Below are positions 46,357 through 54,515 of a DNA stretch of 64,000 bases, in pieces. How positions within the stretch are numbered: position 1 is the stretch's first letter; each line of letters opens with the position of its first letter. Source of the stretch: Gemmatimonadaceae bacterium (lineage in GTDB: Bacteria > Gemmatimonadota > Gemmatimonadetes > Gemmatimonadales > Gemmatimonadaceae); NCBI GenBank assembly GCA_016720905.1, contig JADKJT010000011.1:62001-126000 (forward strand), read 5' to 3'. The position numbers and the translations under genes were made by a program. Under the pieces are notes generated by a model that was given only the letters and a program-made list of their open reading frames with translations, was not told where the DNA came from and made no database searches.

Positions 46357-47517
46357 ATGATCCGTCGAATCGGTCTTCTCCTTCGCGTGCTTCGCGTCCT
46401 TTGCGGTTCATCCATCGGTCTCGCCTTCGCCAATGCGCACGCCGTCCAACCCACGCCGCCCCGCTGGAAAGGCACTGTCGACCTGACCATCGGCGGAACG
46501 AACGCGGCCGACGGAGCGGACTTCGGGCGCATCACCGGACTTACCGTCGACGCTGCCGGTCGAATTTTCGTGTCTGACTGGGATGACGATCAGATTCGCG
46601 CCTTCTCGCCATCGGGCGCTCTGGCCTCACGGATCGGCCGAAAAGGGTCGGGGCCCATCGAATTCAAGGGGCTCGCCACCATCACCATTGGCCCTGACGG
46701 TATGCTCTGGGTTCGCGACGAAGGAAACGCGCGAATGCAGGTCATCAATGTGCGCTCGAACCCCGCATCCAGCGTCGCGACTTTTCCCCTCAAGCAATTC
46801 ACCGGCGGAAGTCGCCTTCCCATTGTCTTCACGGTTGATGGCTCGCTGGTCGACGAAACGATCTCGTTCGATCAAGCCAGCGGAGGCTTTCGCCCGTTGA
46901 GCGTTCGGCGCTCCAAGACCGGTGATGTTCTGCGCGTCGACACACTGAAGATTCCGGAGGGTGCCAATGCGGGCGTGCACAAGGTTACCGAAGTGCAGAA
47001 GGACGCGGCGGGCAAGCAGATTGGCGTCTCGCAGCGCTATTTCCGGCAGCCGTTCGGCCCCGCGTGGCTGCGCGCGTATGGCCCGGGTGGCGTCCGCGCC
47101 GAAGCGGTGGGTTCGAAGTACGATGTGACCGTCTTCGGCGCCGACGGTCGTGTGGTGCGGACACTCAAACGCACGATACCCCCGGTGACGCTGTCCGCCG
47201 CAGAACGTCGCCGAGCCGACAGCACCATCAACGCACAAAAGACCGATCTGCCCTTCGGAGTTCCCTCGGCCAAGCCGCCCGTCGTCGGTTTGGCGTGGAC
47301 GCTGGGCGGCGAGTTGTGGGTTGAACGTTCCCACCTGGACGGCCGCCCGCGCGAAGCGGATGTGTACAACAAAGACGGCGCGCTGATCGCCATCGCCGAA
47401 TGGCCCGCAGACATTGATCTGCTCAACGGCTTCCCGTCGATCAACGGCACCACCGTAGTGGCAGTGCACAGCGGAGACGAGGGGCTCGAGAGTATTGTCC
47501 GTCTCCGCTTCCGCTGA
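46357..47517 (+). CDS. Exported six-bladed (NHL-like) beta-propeller protein
   Basis: The start 'MIRRIGLLLRVLRVL' gives 386 residues with a signal ending near 'AFANAHAVQ'. Repeating strands 'ITGLTVDAAGRIFVSDWDDD', 'GPDGMLWVRDEGNARMQV' and 'LGGELWVERSHLDGRPREAD' are NHL-type blades. There is no catalytic signature. A binding or scaffold role outside the cytoplasm is likely. It diverges from the DUF885 operon over 108 bp in which I see no clear promoter. Confidence 0.78.
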   Translation: MIRRIGLLLRVLRVLCGSSIGLAFANAHAVQPTPPRWKGTVDLTIGGTNAADGADFGRITGLTVDAAGRIFVSDWDDDQIRAFSPSGALASRIGRKGSGPIEFKGLATITIGPDGMLWVRDEGNARMQVINVRSNPASSVATFPLKQFTGGSRLPIVFTVDGSLVDETISFDQASGGFRPLSVRRSKTGDVLRVDTLKIPEGANAGVHKVTEVQKDAAGKQIGVSQRYFRQPFGPAWLRAYGPGGVRAEAVGSKYDVTVFGADGRVVRTLKRTIPPVTLSAAERRRADSTINAQKTDLPFGVPSAKPPVVGLAWTLGGELWVERSHLDGRPREADVYNKDGALIAIAEWPADIDLLNGFPSINGTTVVAVHSGDEGLESIVRLRFR

Positions 47518-47527
47518 TCGAGAATCA

Positions 47528-47583
47528 GTACTTAGTACCTAGTACCTGATACCTAGTACTTGGTACTTGGTACTTGGTACTTG
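47528..47583. repeat. GTACNNN heptanucleotide array (8 units)
   Basis: Eight tandem units of GTAC plus three bases (TTA, CTA, CTG, and four times TTG; one unit has ATAC) fill the gap between two convergent genes, the propeller gene and the MsrA gene. It is the reverse-complement orientation of the array at 38203-38272. Confidence 0.9.
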
Positions 47584-47589
47584 GCCCCA

Positions 47590-48240
47590 TTACTTCCCCC
47601 TCGTCTTCTCCCACAGCGTCGGATACTGCTTCTTCAGCGCCTCGATCTTCGGCAGATCGTTGTACACGATGTACGGTTGCGTCGTGTGGCTGTACAGGTA
47701 GTTCTGATGATACGCTTCAGCGTCATAGAACTTGTCCAGCGCCGCCACCTGCGTGACAATCGGGCTCCGATAGGTCTTGGCGGCCGTCATCCGTGCGATG
47801 ACATCGGTGACGGTCTTCTGTTGGTCCGCGCCGGTAAAGAACACGGCTGATCGGTACTGCGTCCCCACATCGGGGCCCTGACGGTTGAGCTCCGTGGGAT
47901 CGTGCGCGACCGTGAAGAACACCTTGAGCAATGTCTCGTACGACACCACCGATGGATCAAACGTGACCTTGACGGCCTCAGCATGTCCCGTGCGACCGCT
48001 GCTCACGGTCTCGTAGTCGGGGTTCACCACTTTGCCACCAGCATAGCCTGACACCACCGACTTCACACCCTTCAGGTGCTCGAAGACGGCCTCAACCCCC
48101 CAGAAGCAGCCGCCGGCAAACACCGCGGTTTGCATCACCGCCGTCGCCGCGGGCTTCATCGTGGATTGCGCGGGCAGACTGGCCCATGCCATGGACACCA
48201 TCACCACACCCGCACCCAGAACGCTCGCTGCACGACGCAC
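47590..48240 (-). CDS. msrA: Exported peptide-methionine (S)-S-oxide reductase MsrA
   Basis: The GTG start at 48240 lies seven bases after a GGAG site and gives a 216-residue protein with a signal peptide ('VLGAGVVMVSMAWASLPAQS'). The MsrA active site GGCFWG has its catalytic Cys near residue 45. 'SGYAGGKVVNPDYETVSSG' and 'VGTQYRSAVFF' are also family hallmarks. It repairs oxidised methionine in envelope proteins. The longer frame to 48639 overlaps the plus-strand MmcQ gene. Confidence 0.92.
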   Translation of the reverse strand: MRRAASVLGAGVVMVSMAWASLPAQSTMKPAATAVMQTAVFAGGCFWGVEAVFEHLKGVKSVVSGYAGGKVVNPDYETVSSGRTGHAEAVKVTFDPSVVSYETLLKVFFTVAHDPTELNRQGPDVGTQYRSAVFFTGADQQKTVTDVIARMTAAKTYRSPIVTQVAALDKFYDAEAYHQNYLYSHTTQPYIVYNDLPKIEALKKQYPTLWEKTRGK

Positions 48241-48363
48241 GTGATGTCTCCAAAAGAGAATGAACTGCCGCCCCTGCCCGACTACATATCCGGGTACGCC
48301 GCGCGAAGTTCCCGTACGCGAGAGCCTTGGACGAGGTGTTGACCGCCACGGTACATTCGCCCA

Positions 48364-48729
48364 ATGCCGCCAAGTCCGCTCACCCGCCTGCGGAAGCTCT
48401 GCCTGTCCTTCCCCGAAGCCCACGAGCAGGAGGCGTGGAGCGAACCGACCTTTCGCGTGCGCAACAAGTTGTTTGCCATGTACGCGAGTGCCGCCAACCA
48501 TCACGGCGGCGGACGACCCGCCGTGTGGATCAAGGCGGCGAGAGAGAACCAGCAGCTCATGGTACGCTCGGCGCCTGACCGGTTCTTTGTGCCTCCCTAC
48601 GTCGGACCCAGTGGGTGGATCGGCGTCTGGCTCGACCACACACCCGACTGGAGCGCGATCCGCGAGCTGCTGGACGACGGGTATCGACGCACCGCCCCCA
48701 AGGGCATCCTGAAACGGCTCGACGCCTAG
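48364..48729 (+). CDS. MmcQ/YjbR family protein (DUF419)
   Basis: This 121-residue protein starts 'MPPSPLTRLRKLCLSFPEAH' and has the MmcQ/YjbR fold features: 'EQEAWSEPTFRVRNKLFAMY', 'DRFFVPPYVGPSGWIGVWLD' and 'ELLDDGYRRTAPKGILKRL'. The family has a CyaY-like fold, and some members are thought to bind DNA. The role is unknown. The end is convergent with the thioesterase gene. Confidence 0.85.
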   Translation: MPPSPLTRLRKLCLSFPEAHEQEAWSEPTFRVRNKLFAMYASAANHHGGGRPAVWIKAARENQQLMVRSAPDRFFVPPYVGPSGWIGVWLDHTPDWSAIRELLDDGYRRTAPKGILKRLDA

Positions 48730-48749
48730 GACACCAACGCGCGGTAGCC

Positions 48750-49610
48750 TCAGCGCGGTTCGCGCAGTCGGATCAGCCCTTCCTGTGCCACGGACGCAAC
48801 CAATACGCCCGCCTGCGTGAAGATCTGCCCCCGCACAAAACCGCGAGCACCCGCCGCTGACGGGCTATCCATCACGTACAGCAGCCACTCGTCGGCGCGG
48901 AACGACCGATGCATCCACAGGGAATGATCGAGCGAGGCCATTTGCAGGCGCGGATCGCGATACTCTACGCGATGCGGCGTCAGGCTCGTGGGCAGGAAGC
49001 CATAGTCGGAGGCGTAGGCAAGGATGGCCTGATGCACAATGATGTCGGGCGGGAGGTCCGCCACCACGCGAAACCACGCGGCACGCGCCGGCGCGCCATG
49101 GCGCCAGTCATCATCGGCCAACGGCACCATGCGGAAGTCGATGGGCCGATCCTGCGTCAGCACCGCGCGAAGTGAGGCCGGGAGGTGTTCCGCCTTCTCC
49201 CGCAACACGTCAAGCTCGTTGCGCAGGCTCTCCGGCGGTGGAACGTCCGGCATGCCTCCCTGATGATCCAGCCCCGACTCCGCGACATGAAATGACGCCG
49301 AGAGATGAAAGATCGCCTCGCCATGCTGGATGGCCGTGACGCGACGGCTGGTGAAGCTGCCGCCGTCGCGGGGGCGGTCGACAAAGAAGACGATGGGTGC
49401 CTTGAGATCGCCGGCGCGCAGAAAGTACCCATGCACCGAGTGGGCCTCGCGCGGCTCATCGACCGTGCGCCGTGCCGCGACCAGCGCCTGGGCAAACACC
49501 TGACCGCCAAACACCCGTCCGGTGCCCAAGTCGCGATTCTGCCCGCGATAGATGTTCACCTCAAGCGCTTCCAGCTCGAGCAGTGAGACGAGGTCAGTGA
49601 CGATGGGCAT
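48750..49610 (-). CDS. Acyl-CoA thioesterase II (TesB family)
   Basis: The start 'MPIVTDLVSLLELEALEVN' at 49610 gives 286 residues, the normal TesB length of two hot-dog domains. The segment 'VFGGQVFAQALVAARRTV' and later 'ASLDHSLWMHRSFRADEW' are clear TesB landmarks. It hydrolyses acyl-CoA to free acid and CoA in the cytoplasm. The gene starts four bases from the large GGGAGAC array, and the longer open frame through the array is rejected. Confidence 0.9.
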   Translation of the reverse strand: MPIVTDLVSLLELEALEVNIYRGQNRDLGTGRVFGGQVFAQALVAARRTVDEPREAHSVHGYFLRAGDLKAPIVFFVDRPRDGGSFTSRRVTAIQHGEAIFHLSASFHVAESGLDHQGGMPDVPPPESLRNELDVLREKAEHLPASLRAVLTQDRPIDFRMVPLADDDWRHGAPARAAWFRVVADLPPDIIVHQAILAYASDYGFLPTSLTPHRVEYRDPRLQMASLDHSLWMHRSFRADEWLLYVMDSPSAAGARGFVRGQIFTQAGVLVASVAQEGLIRLREPR

Positions 49611-49613
49611 GGT

Positions 49614-49696
49614 GGGAGACTGGAGACGGGAGACGGGAGACGGGAGACGAGCCACGCGGAGACCCTCTCCCGTCTCCCCTCTCCCGTCTCCCGTCT
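49614..49696. repeat. GGGAGAC/GTCTCCC heptamer array in inverted halves
   Basis: Five left units (GGGAGAC or TGGAGAC, 49614-49648) face four right units (CTCTCCC or GTCTCCC, 49665-49692) across a 16-base centre. The arms 49625-49650 and 49665-49695 can form a hairpin of about 25 pairs. The array fills the space between the divergent thioesterase and M28 genes. Confidence 0.88.
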
Positions 49697-49702
49697 TATA
49701 AT
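49697..49702 (+). promoter_or_regulatory. Candidate -10 hexamer TATAAT for the M28 gene
   Basis: A perfect TATAAT sits directly after the GTCTCCC array, about 25-37 bases before the two candidate M28 starts. This is striking in such GC-rich DNA. The -35 zone would fall within the array and shows no TTGACA match, so the array may take its place. Confidence 0.55.
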
Positions 49703-49738
49703 ACTGCACCTCCAACCCACCCCGAAATGCGCCCCGAA

Positions 49739-51874
49739 ATGCGTGCCCTCTCCCTCGCGGCATTCTCGCTCATCGCCGCCGCGTCCCTCTCCGCGCAGGA
49801 GCGCGAAGACCGCACGCTCCTGACGCAGGAGCAGATGACGGCCATCATCAACGAGGTAAGCGGTGAGCGTGCCATGCACCATGTGCTGGAACTGGTGCCC
49901 TACCAGCGCGTGCGACCAGCGTAGGAGTACAGCGGGCCCTTTCGCGAAAGCCGGGTCATCGAGCAGTTCGCCAGAGAGTACGGGTACAGCAACGTGAAGA
50001 CCGTGGTGTACCAGCAGGGCGCCATGGCGTGGCAGCCCGAACAAGGCGAACTGTGGATGACCACGCCCAAGAACACCAAGCTGTTCGACGTGCACGACCT
50101 GGTGCTGTCGCTGGCGTCGCTCAATGCCAACGGCGACATCAGCGGTGAGTTGGTGGACGTCGGCGCGGGGCGCAATCAGGATTTTGAAGGCAAGGATGTC
50201 AAAGGCAAGTTCGTGCTCTCCTGGGGGGCGCCGGGATCGGTGTATGCGCTCGCCATGCTGCGCGGCGCTATCGGTGCGTTGGGCGTGAGCGCCATCGGCT
50301 ACCAGCGTTTCTCCGACTATCCCAATCAGATTGTCAGTTCGACCGTGCAGGCCCAGCCGGGCACCGTGGCCTGGTCGATCACCCCCGAAGTGCAGCACAA
50401 TCTTTCCGCGTTACTGGCGCGCGGCGAGAAGATCACCCTGCGATCCATTGTGAAAAGCGTGCAGGTGCCGTCCAAGTCGGAATACGTCACGGCACAGATC
50501 CTGGGCGATGGCAGTACGACGCAGGAAGTCGCCATCAGCGGCCATCTGTACGAAGGGGTCATCAAGCAGGGCGCCAATGACGACAACTCGGGGTGTGCCC
50601 TCATCCTCGAGATCGGACGCGCCTACATCAAGTTGATCAAGGAGGGCAAGCTCCCGCGCCCCAAGCGCACGATCAACTTCATGTTCGTGCCCGAGATCGC
50701 CGGCACCAACGCGTACTTCCAGGCCAATCCCGAAAAGAAGAAGACCATCATCGGCACGCTCAACTTCGATATGGAAGGCATTCGGGTCGCCATGAGCCGC
50801 AGTTTCTGGGTGCTGCAGCGCACGCCCGACACCTTCCCGTCGTACCTGAACGACATCGCGCAAAGCATGATGGAGTACATCGCCGACATTTCGCGCGAAC
50901 GGGTGCGCTTCCGGCGTTCACTCTCGGGCTATGCGCCGACGCAGCCCGTGGAGTCGCCGCGCGGCAGCAAGGACGCCTTCTACATCAAGATCGACAAGCA
51001 CTACGGCTCCAGCGATCACGTGGCCTACATGGCGAATGGGGTGCCGGCAGTCATGTTCATCACCTGGCCGGACATGTGGTACCACTCGTCGGAGGACACG
51101 CCCGACAAGCAGGACGCCACCCAATACAAGCGGGCCGCCGCCGTGGGGCTGGGGTCACTGTCGGCGTTGTCGGTCGGAACCGACGAGATGGCGGCTCGCA
51201 TCGTGCAGGAGAACATCGGACGCGGGCTGTCCCGCATGGGCGAGTCGCATGTCAAGGGCTTGGGGTACATGGCCGACGCCAGGGACGCGACGGCGCTCAC
51301 CACGGCGTACAAGGAAGCGAAGAACGCCATTCGGCATCAGGCCGAGATTGAAAAGGCCGTGGTAAGGACGGCCAGCGTGCTCTGGACCAACGTGGCCGAC
51401 GGGGAGAAGAAGACGGCCGCGTTCCAGCCGCTCATCGACCAGCGCGCGGCCTCACTCATGAATGAGATCAAGGCAGCGTACCAGTTGCAGGCGCTGCAGC
51501 GAGGCGTGAGCGCCTCCGAGCCGGTGATGAGCGCCGACGAGAAGGAGGCGTCAACACTGATGGTGGAGTTGCCATCGGCCACCAACGCACCGGCGGCTGC
51601 ACCGCCAGCAGGAGGTCGCGGTGCGGGTGCGCCGCCAGCCGGTGGCGGTGGCGGCGGTCGGGGCGTGGGGGGCGCGGGTGGACCACAACTTCCCGACGAG
51701 TTCTCGGCGGAACTCGGACTGCTGCTGCGGAAACCCGGACTGACGGCCCTGCAAGTGCGCGACTTTCTGTCCGGTGAATTCACTCCGCTCCCGATGAGCG
51801 AAGTGATGGCCGTGCTCAAGTCACGCGAAGCGTCAGGGCAGATTCGGTTGGTGCCCAGAGCGGTCAAGAAGTAA
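49739..51874 (+). pseudogene. Exported M28 family peptidase interrupted by in-frame TAG
   Basis: The reading frame starts at ATG 49739 (or 49727) with a signal peptide 'MRALSLAAFSLIAAASLSAQ'. It runs to 'PYQRVRPA', hits TAG at 49922-49924, then continues in the same frame as 'EYSGPFRESRVIEQFAREYG' and on to 51874. The body has a PA-like insert and M28 zinc motifs: SGHLYEGVIKQGANDDNSG, PEIAGTNAYF and LNFDMEG. A late Gly/Ala-rich tract (around 51590-51680) and a winged-helix-like end follow. A downstream GTG at 49994 could give a protein without signal peptide, but the loss of export makes that unlikely to work normally. Confidence 0.8.
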
Positions 51875-51954
51875 GGGACGCGGGCCTGTTGTGCGTTGGC
51901 CATTTGCGATCTACCATAGGGCATGCTGACCCGACCTCAGAATCGACTCGCGTC

Positions 51955-53070
51955 GTGACGGTGCCATCGGCCGTCTGGGTCCTCGTGCCGACCATGCCGT
52001 CGGCCGACGATCACCTCCAGTACTATGGTGACTTCGAACAAGGGCGCGCGGAATTTGCGCGCGCCTTTGCCGCGCTGGGCGTCGACTGGCACTGGCAGCC
52101 CGTCACACTCACCACCGTCGAGTCCACGGTCCAACGCATGCAGCGCGAGGGCGTGGCCTGCGTGGTCAACCTCTGCGACGGCGACGAGTTGCAGGGCGTC
52201 CCGGGACTCTCAGTCATCGATGCGCTCGAACGCGCCGAGATTCCCTACACGGGCTCCAATCGCTTCTTCTACGATCTGACCACCTCCAAGATCGACATGA
52301 AGCGGGCCTTCGAGACCGCGGGCGTGCCGACATCGCCGTGGTCGGTGGTCGAACCGATGCAGCGTGACTGGCACGCCCCGTTTCAGCGTCCCGGCCGCCC
52401 GCTCATCGTAAAGCCGGCCGTGTCGGCCGGCAGTCTGGGCATCGGCGTCGAGAACGTGGTCCACACGCCCGACGAGCTGGCGGTGCGGGTGCAGGCGCTT
52501 GCCGATGGATATCGCGGATGGGACCTGATGTCCGGCGGCTTGATTGCCGAGGAGTTTGTCGCGGGTCGCGAGTTTACCACGTTCATTGTCGGCGATCACA
52601 ATGACCTGCGCAACCGACGGGTCTATGCGCCGGTGGAACGGGTGTTCAACGCGGCATTGCCGCCCACCCAACAGTTCCTCTCGTTCGACCGTCTGTGGGA
52701 GTTTCACGACAACGAGTCGCCGCTCCCCGAAGGCGAGAACCTCTGGGAGTACGCGCGAATTGCCGCGTCCAAGGCGGCCGCCATCAAGGCCGTGAGCTGG
52801 GATGCCTATGTGGCGGTGGGCGGCGTGGGCTACGGCCGCGTCGATCTGCGGGAAGACGCCGAAACGGGTGAGCTGTTCGTCCTGGAAGTGAATGCGCAGT
52901 GCGGATTGTCCGAAGACGAGAACTTCACGTCTATCGGCGCCATCCTGCGCTTTGCCGGCGTACCGTACCACGCGTTGGTTGAGCAACTGCTGCGACACGC
53001 GGAACGTCGTCATCGCCGCCAGCAGCGCGCACGAAAGGTGGAACTCAGCGTGGCCCGTCGCGTCGCATGA
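51955..53070 (+). CDS. ATP-grasp ligase (D-Ala-D-Ala ligase-like)
   Basis: This protein of about 371 residues starts at GTG (a nearby GTG at 51961 is also possible). The N-domain has 'VVNLCDGDELQGVPGLSVID', and 'YTGSNRFFYDLTTSKIDMK' leads into the ATP-grasp fold: 'PLIVKPAVSAGSLGIGVENV', 'LIAEEFVAGREFTTFIVG', 'YGRVDLREDAETGELFVLEVN' (in part). These enzymes join a carboxylate to an amine by way of an acyl phosphate. The substrate is unknown. The gene overlaps the ATP-grasp-SET gene by four bases and is its likely partner. Confidence 0.85.
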   Translation: MTVPSAVWVLVPTMPSADDHLQYYGDFEQGRAEFARAFAALGVDWHWQPVTLTTVESTVQRMQREGVACVVNLCDGDELQGVPGLSVIDALERAEIPYTGSNRFFYDLTTSKIDMKRAFETAGVPTSPWSVVEPMQRDWHAPFQRPGRPLIVKPAVSAGSLGIGVENVVHTPDELAVRVQALADGYRGWDLMSGGLIAEEFVAGREFTTFIVGDHNDLRNRRVYAPVERVFNAALPPTQQFLSFDRLWEFHDNESPLPEGENLWEYARIAASKAAAIKAVSWDAYVAVGGVGYGRVDLREDAETGELFVLEVNAQCGLSEDENFTSIGAILRFAGVPYHALVEQLLRHAERRHRRQQRARKVELSVARRVA

Positions 53071-54515
53071 GCGCTGGGCTCAAGGTGTGCGTGCTGCAGC
53101 CCGACTACAGCGCATCGAACGTCGACTATCGCCACTACGACCCCCCGCGCGACCTGGCACCGCTGCTGCCGCACGCCACCGTCCATCATGTGTTTCTCGA
53201 CAAGCGCACGGTGTTTCGGCAACTGCAGGAAAGCACGCGCGAGAAGTATGACATCTACGTGAATCTCTGTGAGGGGTACCTCGATTGGGATGTCCCGTCC
53301 ATTGATGTCATCCATGCCCTGGAACAGCTGCGCCTTCCTTACACCGGTCCAACGCCCGCACTGTACGATCCGGCCAAGCCGCTCATGAAGTACGTGGCGT
53401 TCGCAGCCGGGGTCACCACGCCGCGACACGTGGTGGTGTCCAGCCTTGACGAGGTCACCGCTCGGGTCACGCATGCCGCCAACCCGCTCACGTTCCCGCT
53501 GTTCGTCAAACCGGCGCACGCCGGCGACAGTCGGGGCGTGGACGACGACTCGCGGGTGGCGACGCCGGCCGCGCTCACCTACGCGGTCTCCCGGCGTTTG
53601 GCCGAGTTTCCGACGTTGTTGGTTGAGGAGTACATCGATGGCCGGGAGTTCACGGTGCTGGTGGCTGCGACGGCCGATGGCGGCGTTCGTGCCTTTCGAC
53701 CGGTCGAGTACGATTTCGGCGATGGCGTGCATTTCAAGACCTACGCGCTCAAGACGTCGGCCCTGCACCCAACCGCCAACCGCCCGGTCACCGACGAGGC
53801 CGTGGCCGCGCGCCTCGCCGATGCGGCCATAAGGATCTTTCGCGGCTTCAGCGGAGTCGGCTATGCGCGCCTTGATTTCCGCCAGGATGACGCCGGCGCC
53901 CTGCACTTCCTCGAGATCAACTTCACCTGCTCCGTGTTCTATCCCGAAGGGTTGGAAGGCTCGGCCGATCACATCCTTCGGTTCGACGGCATTGGCCCCG
54001 CCGCGTTTCTGGAGTTGATCACGGCCGAGGGGATGGCGCGGCACCGACGAAAGCAGCCGGTGACCGAAATGCGAGGCGACTCCATCGCCGGCTATGGTAC
54101 GTTTGCGTTGCGGGACTTTGCGCCGGGCGATGTGGTGTTCGAGGGCGAGGAGCGTCCGTTCAACGTCGTCACCCTCCCCCACGTGCAACAGCACTGGACG
54201 GCCGAACAGCAACTGCAGTTTCGACGCTATGGCTATCCGCTCAGCCATTTCGTGTACGCGCTCTGGTCAGACGATCCCAATGCCTGGCGTCCGCAGAACC
54301 ACTCATGTCTGCCCAATACCACCTTTCGCGGATTGGATGTGGTGGCCTTGCGCGCCATCGCCAATGGCGAGGAGTTGACGCTGGATTACAGTGCCGCGAT
54401 GAATGAACTGAGCGAACCGTTTGACTGTCGCTGCGGGCTACCCAACTGTCGGGGGCGCATTGCCGGCACCCCCGGCAACTCCGTCACCGAACGAACCCGG
54501 CCCATCGGAACATGA
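53067..54515 (+). CDS. ATP-grasp ligase fused to a SET-domain methyltransferase
   Basis: This 482-residue protein has two parts. Residues 1-320 form an ATP-grasp ligase that resembles the gene just upstream: 'YVNLCEGYLDWDVPSIDVIH', 'FPLFVKPAHAGDSRGVDD', 'LLVEEYIDGREFTVLVA' and 'RLDFRQDDAGALHFLEINF'. Residues 330-465 are a SET domain: 'SIAGYGTFALRDFAPGDVVF', NHSCLPN near 410 (cofactor and active site), GEELTLDY near 433, and a post-SET CRCGLPNC zinc cluster. SET domains methylate lysine or a similar amine with S-adenosylmethionine. The pair suggests ligation and methylation of one product or target. ATGA overlaps join both neighbours. Confidence 0.87.
   Translation: MSAGLKVCVLQPDYSASNVDYRHYDPPRDLAPLLPHATVHHVFLDKRTVFRQLQESTREKYDIYVNLCEGYLDWDVPSIDVIHALEQLRLPYTGPTPALYDPAKPLMKYVAFAAGVTTPRHVVVSSLDEVTARVTHAANPLTFPLFVKPAHAGDSRGVDDDSRVATPAALTYAVSRRLAEFPTLLVEEYIDGREFTVLVAATADGGVRAFRPVEYDFGDGVHFKTYALKTSALHPTANRPVTDEAVAARLADAAIRIFRGFSGVGYARLDFRQDDAGALHFLEINFTCSVFYPEGLEGSADHILRFDGIGPAAFLELITAEGMARHRRKQPVTEMRGDSIAGYGTFALRDFAPGDVVFEGEERPFNVVTLPHVQQHWTAEQQLQFRRYGYPLSHFVYALWSDDPNAWRPQNHSCLPNTTFRGLDVVALRAIANGEELTLDYSAAMNELSEPFDCRCGLPNCRGRIAGTPGNSVTERTRPIGT

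Noticed and set aside
14793..49924. TAG recoded as a sense codon in this genome
   Set aside because: Many intact genes here end in TAG (for example at 3937, 25616, 38202, 48729 and 59576), so the two in-frame TAG codons are better read as nonsense changes or errors.
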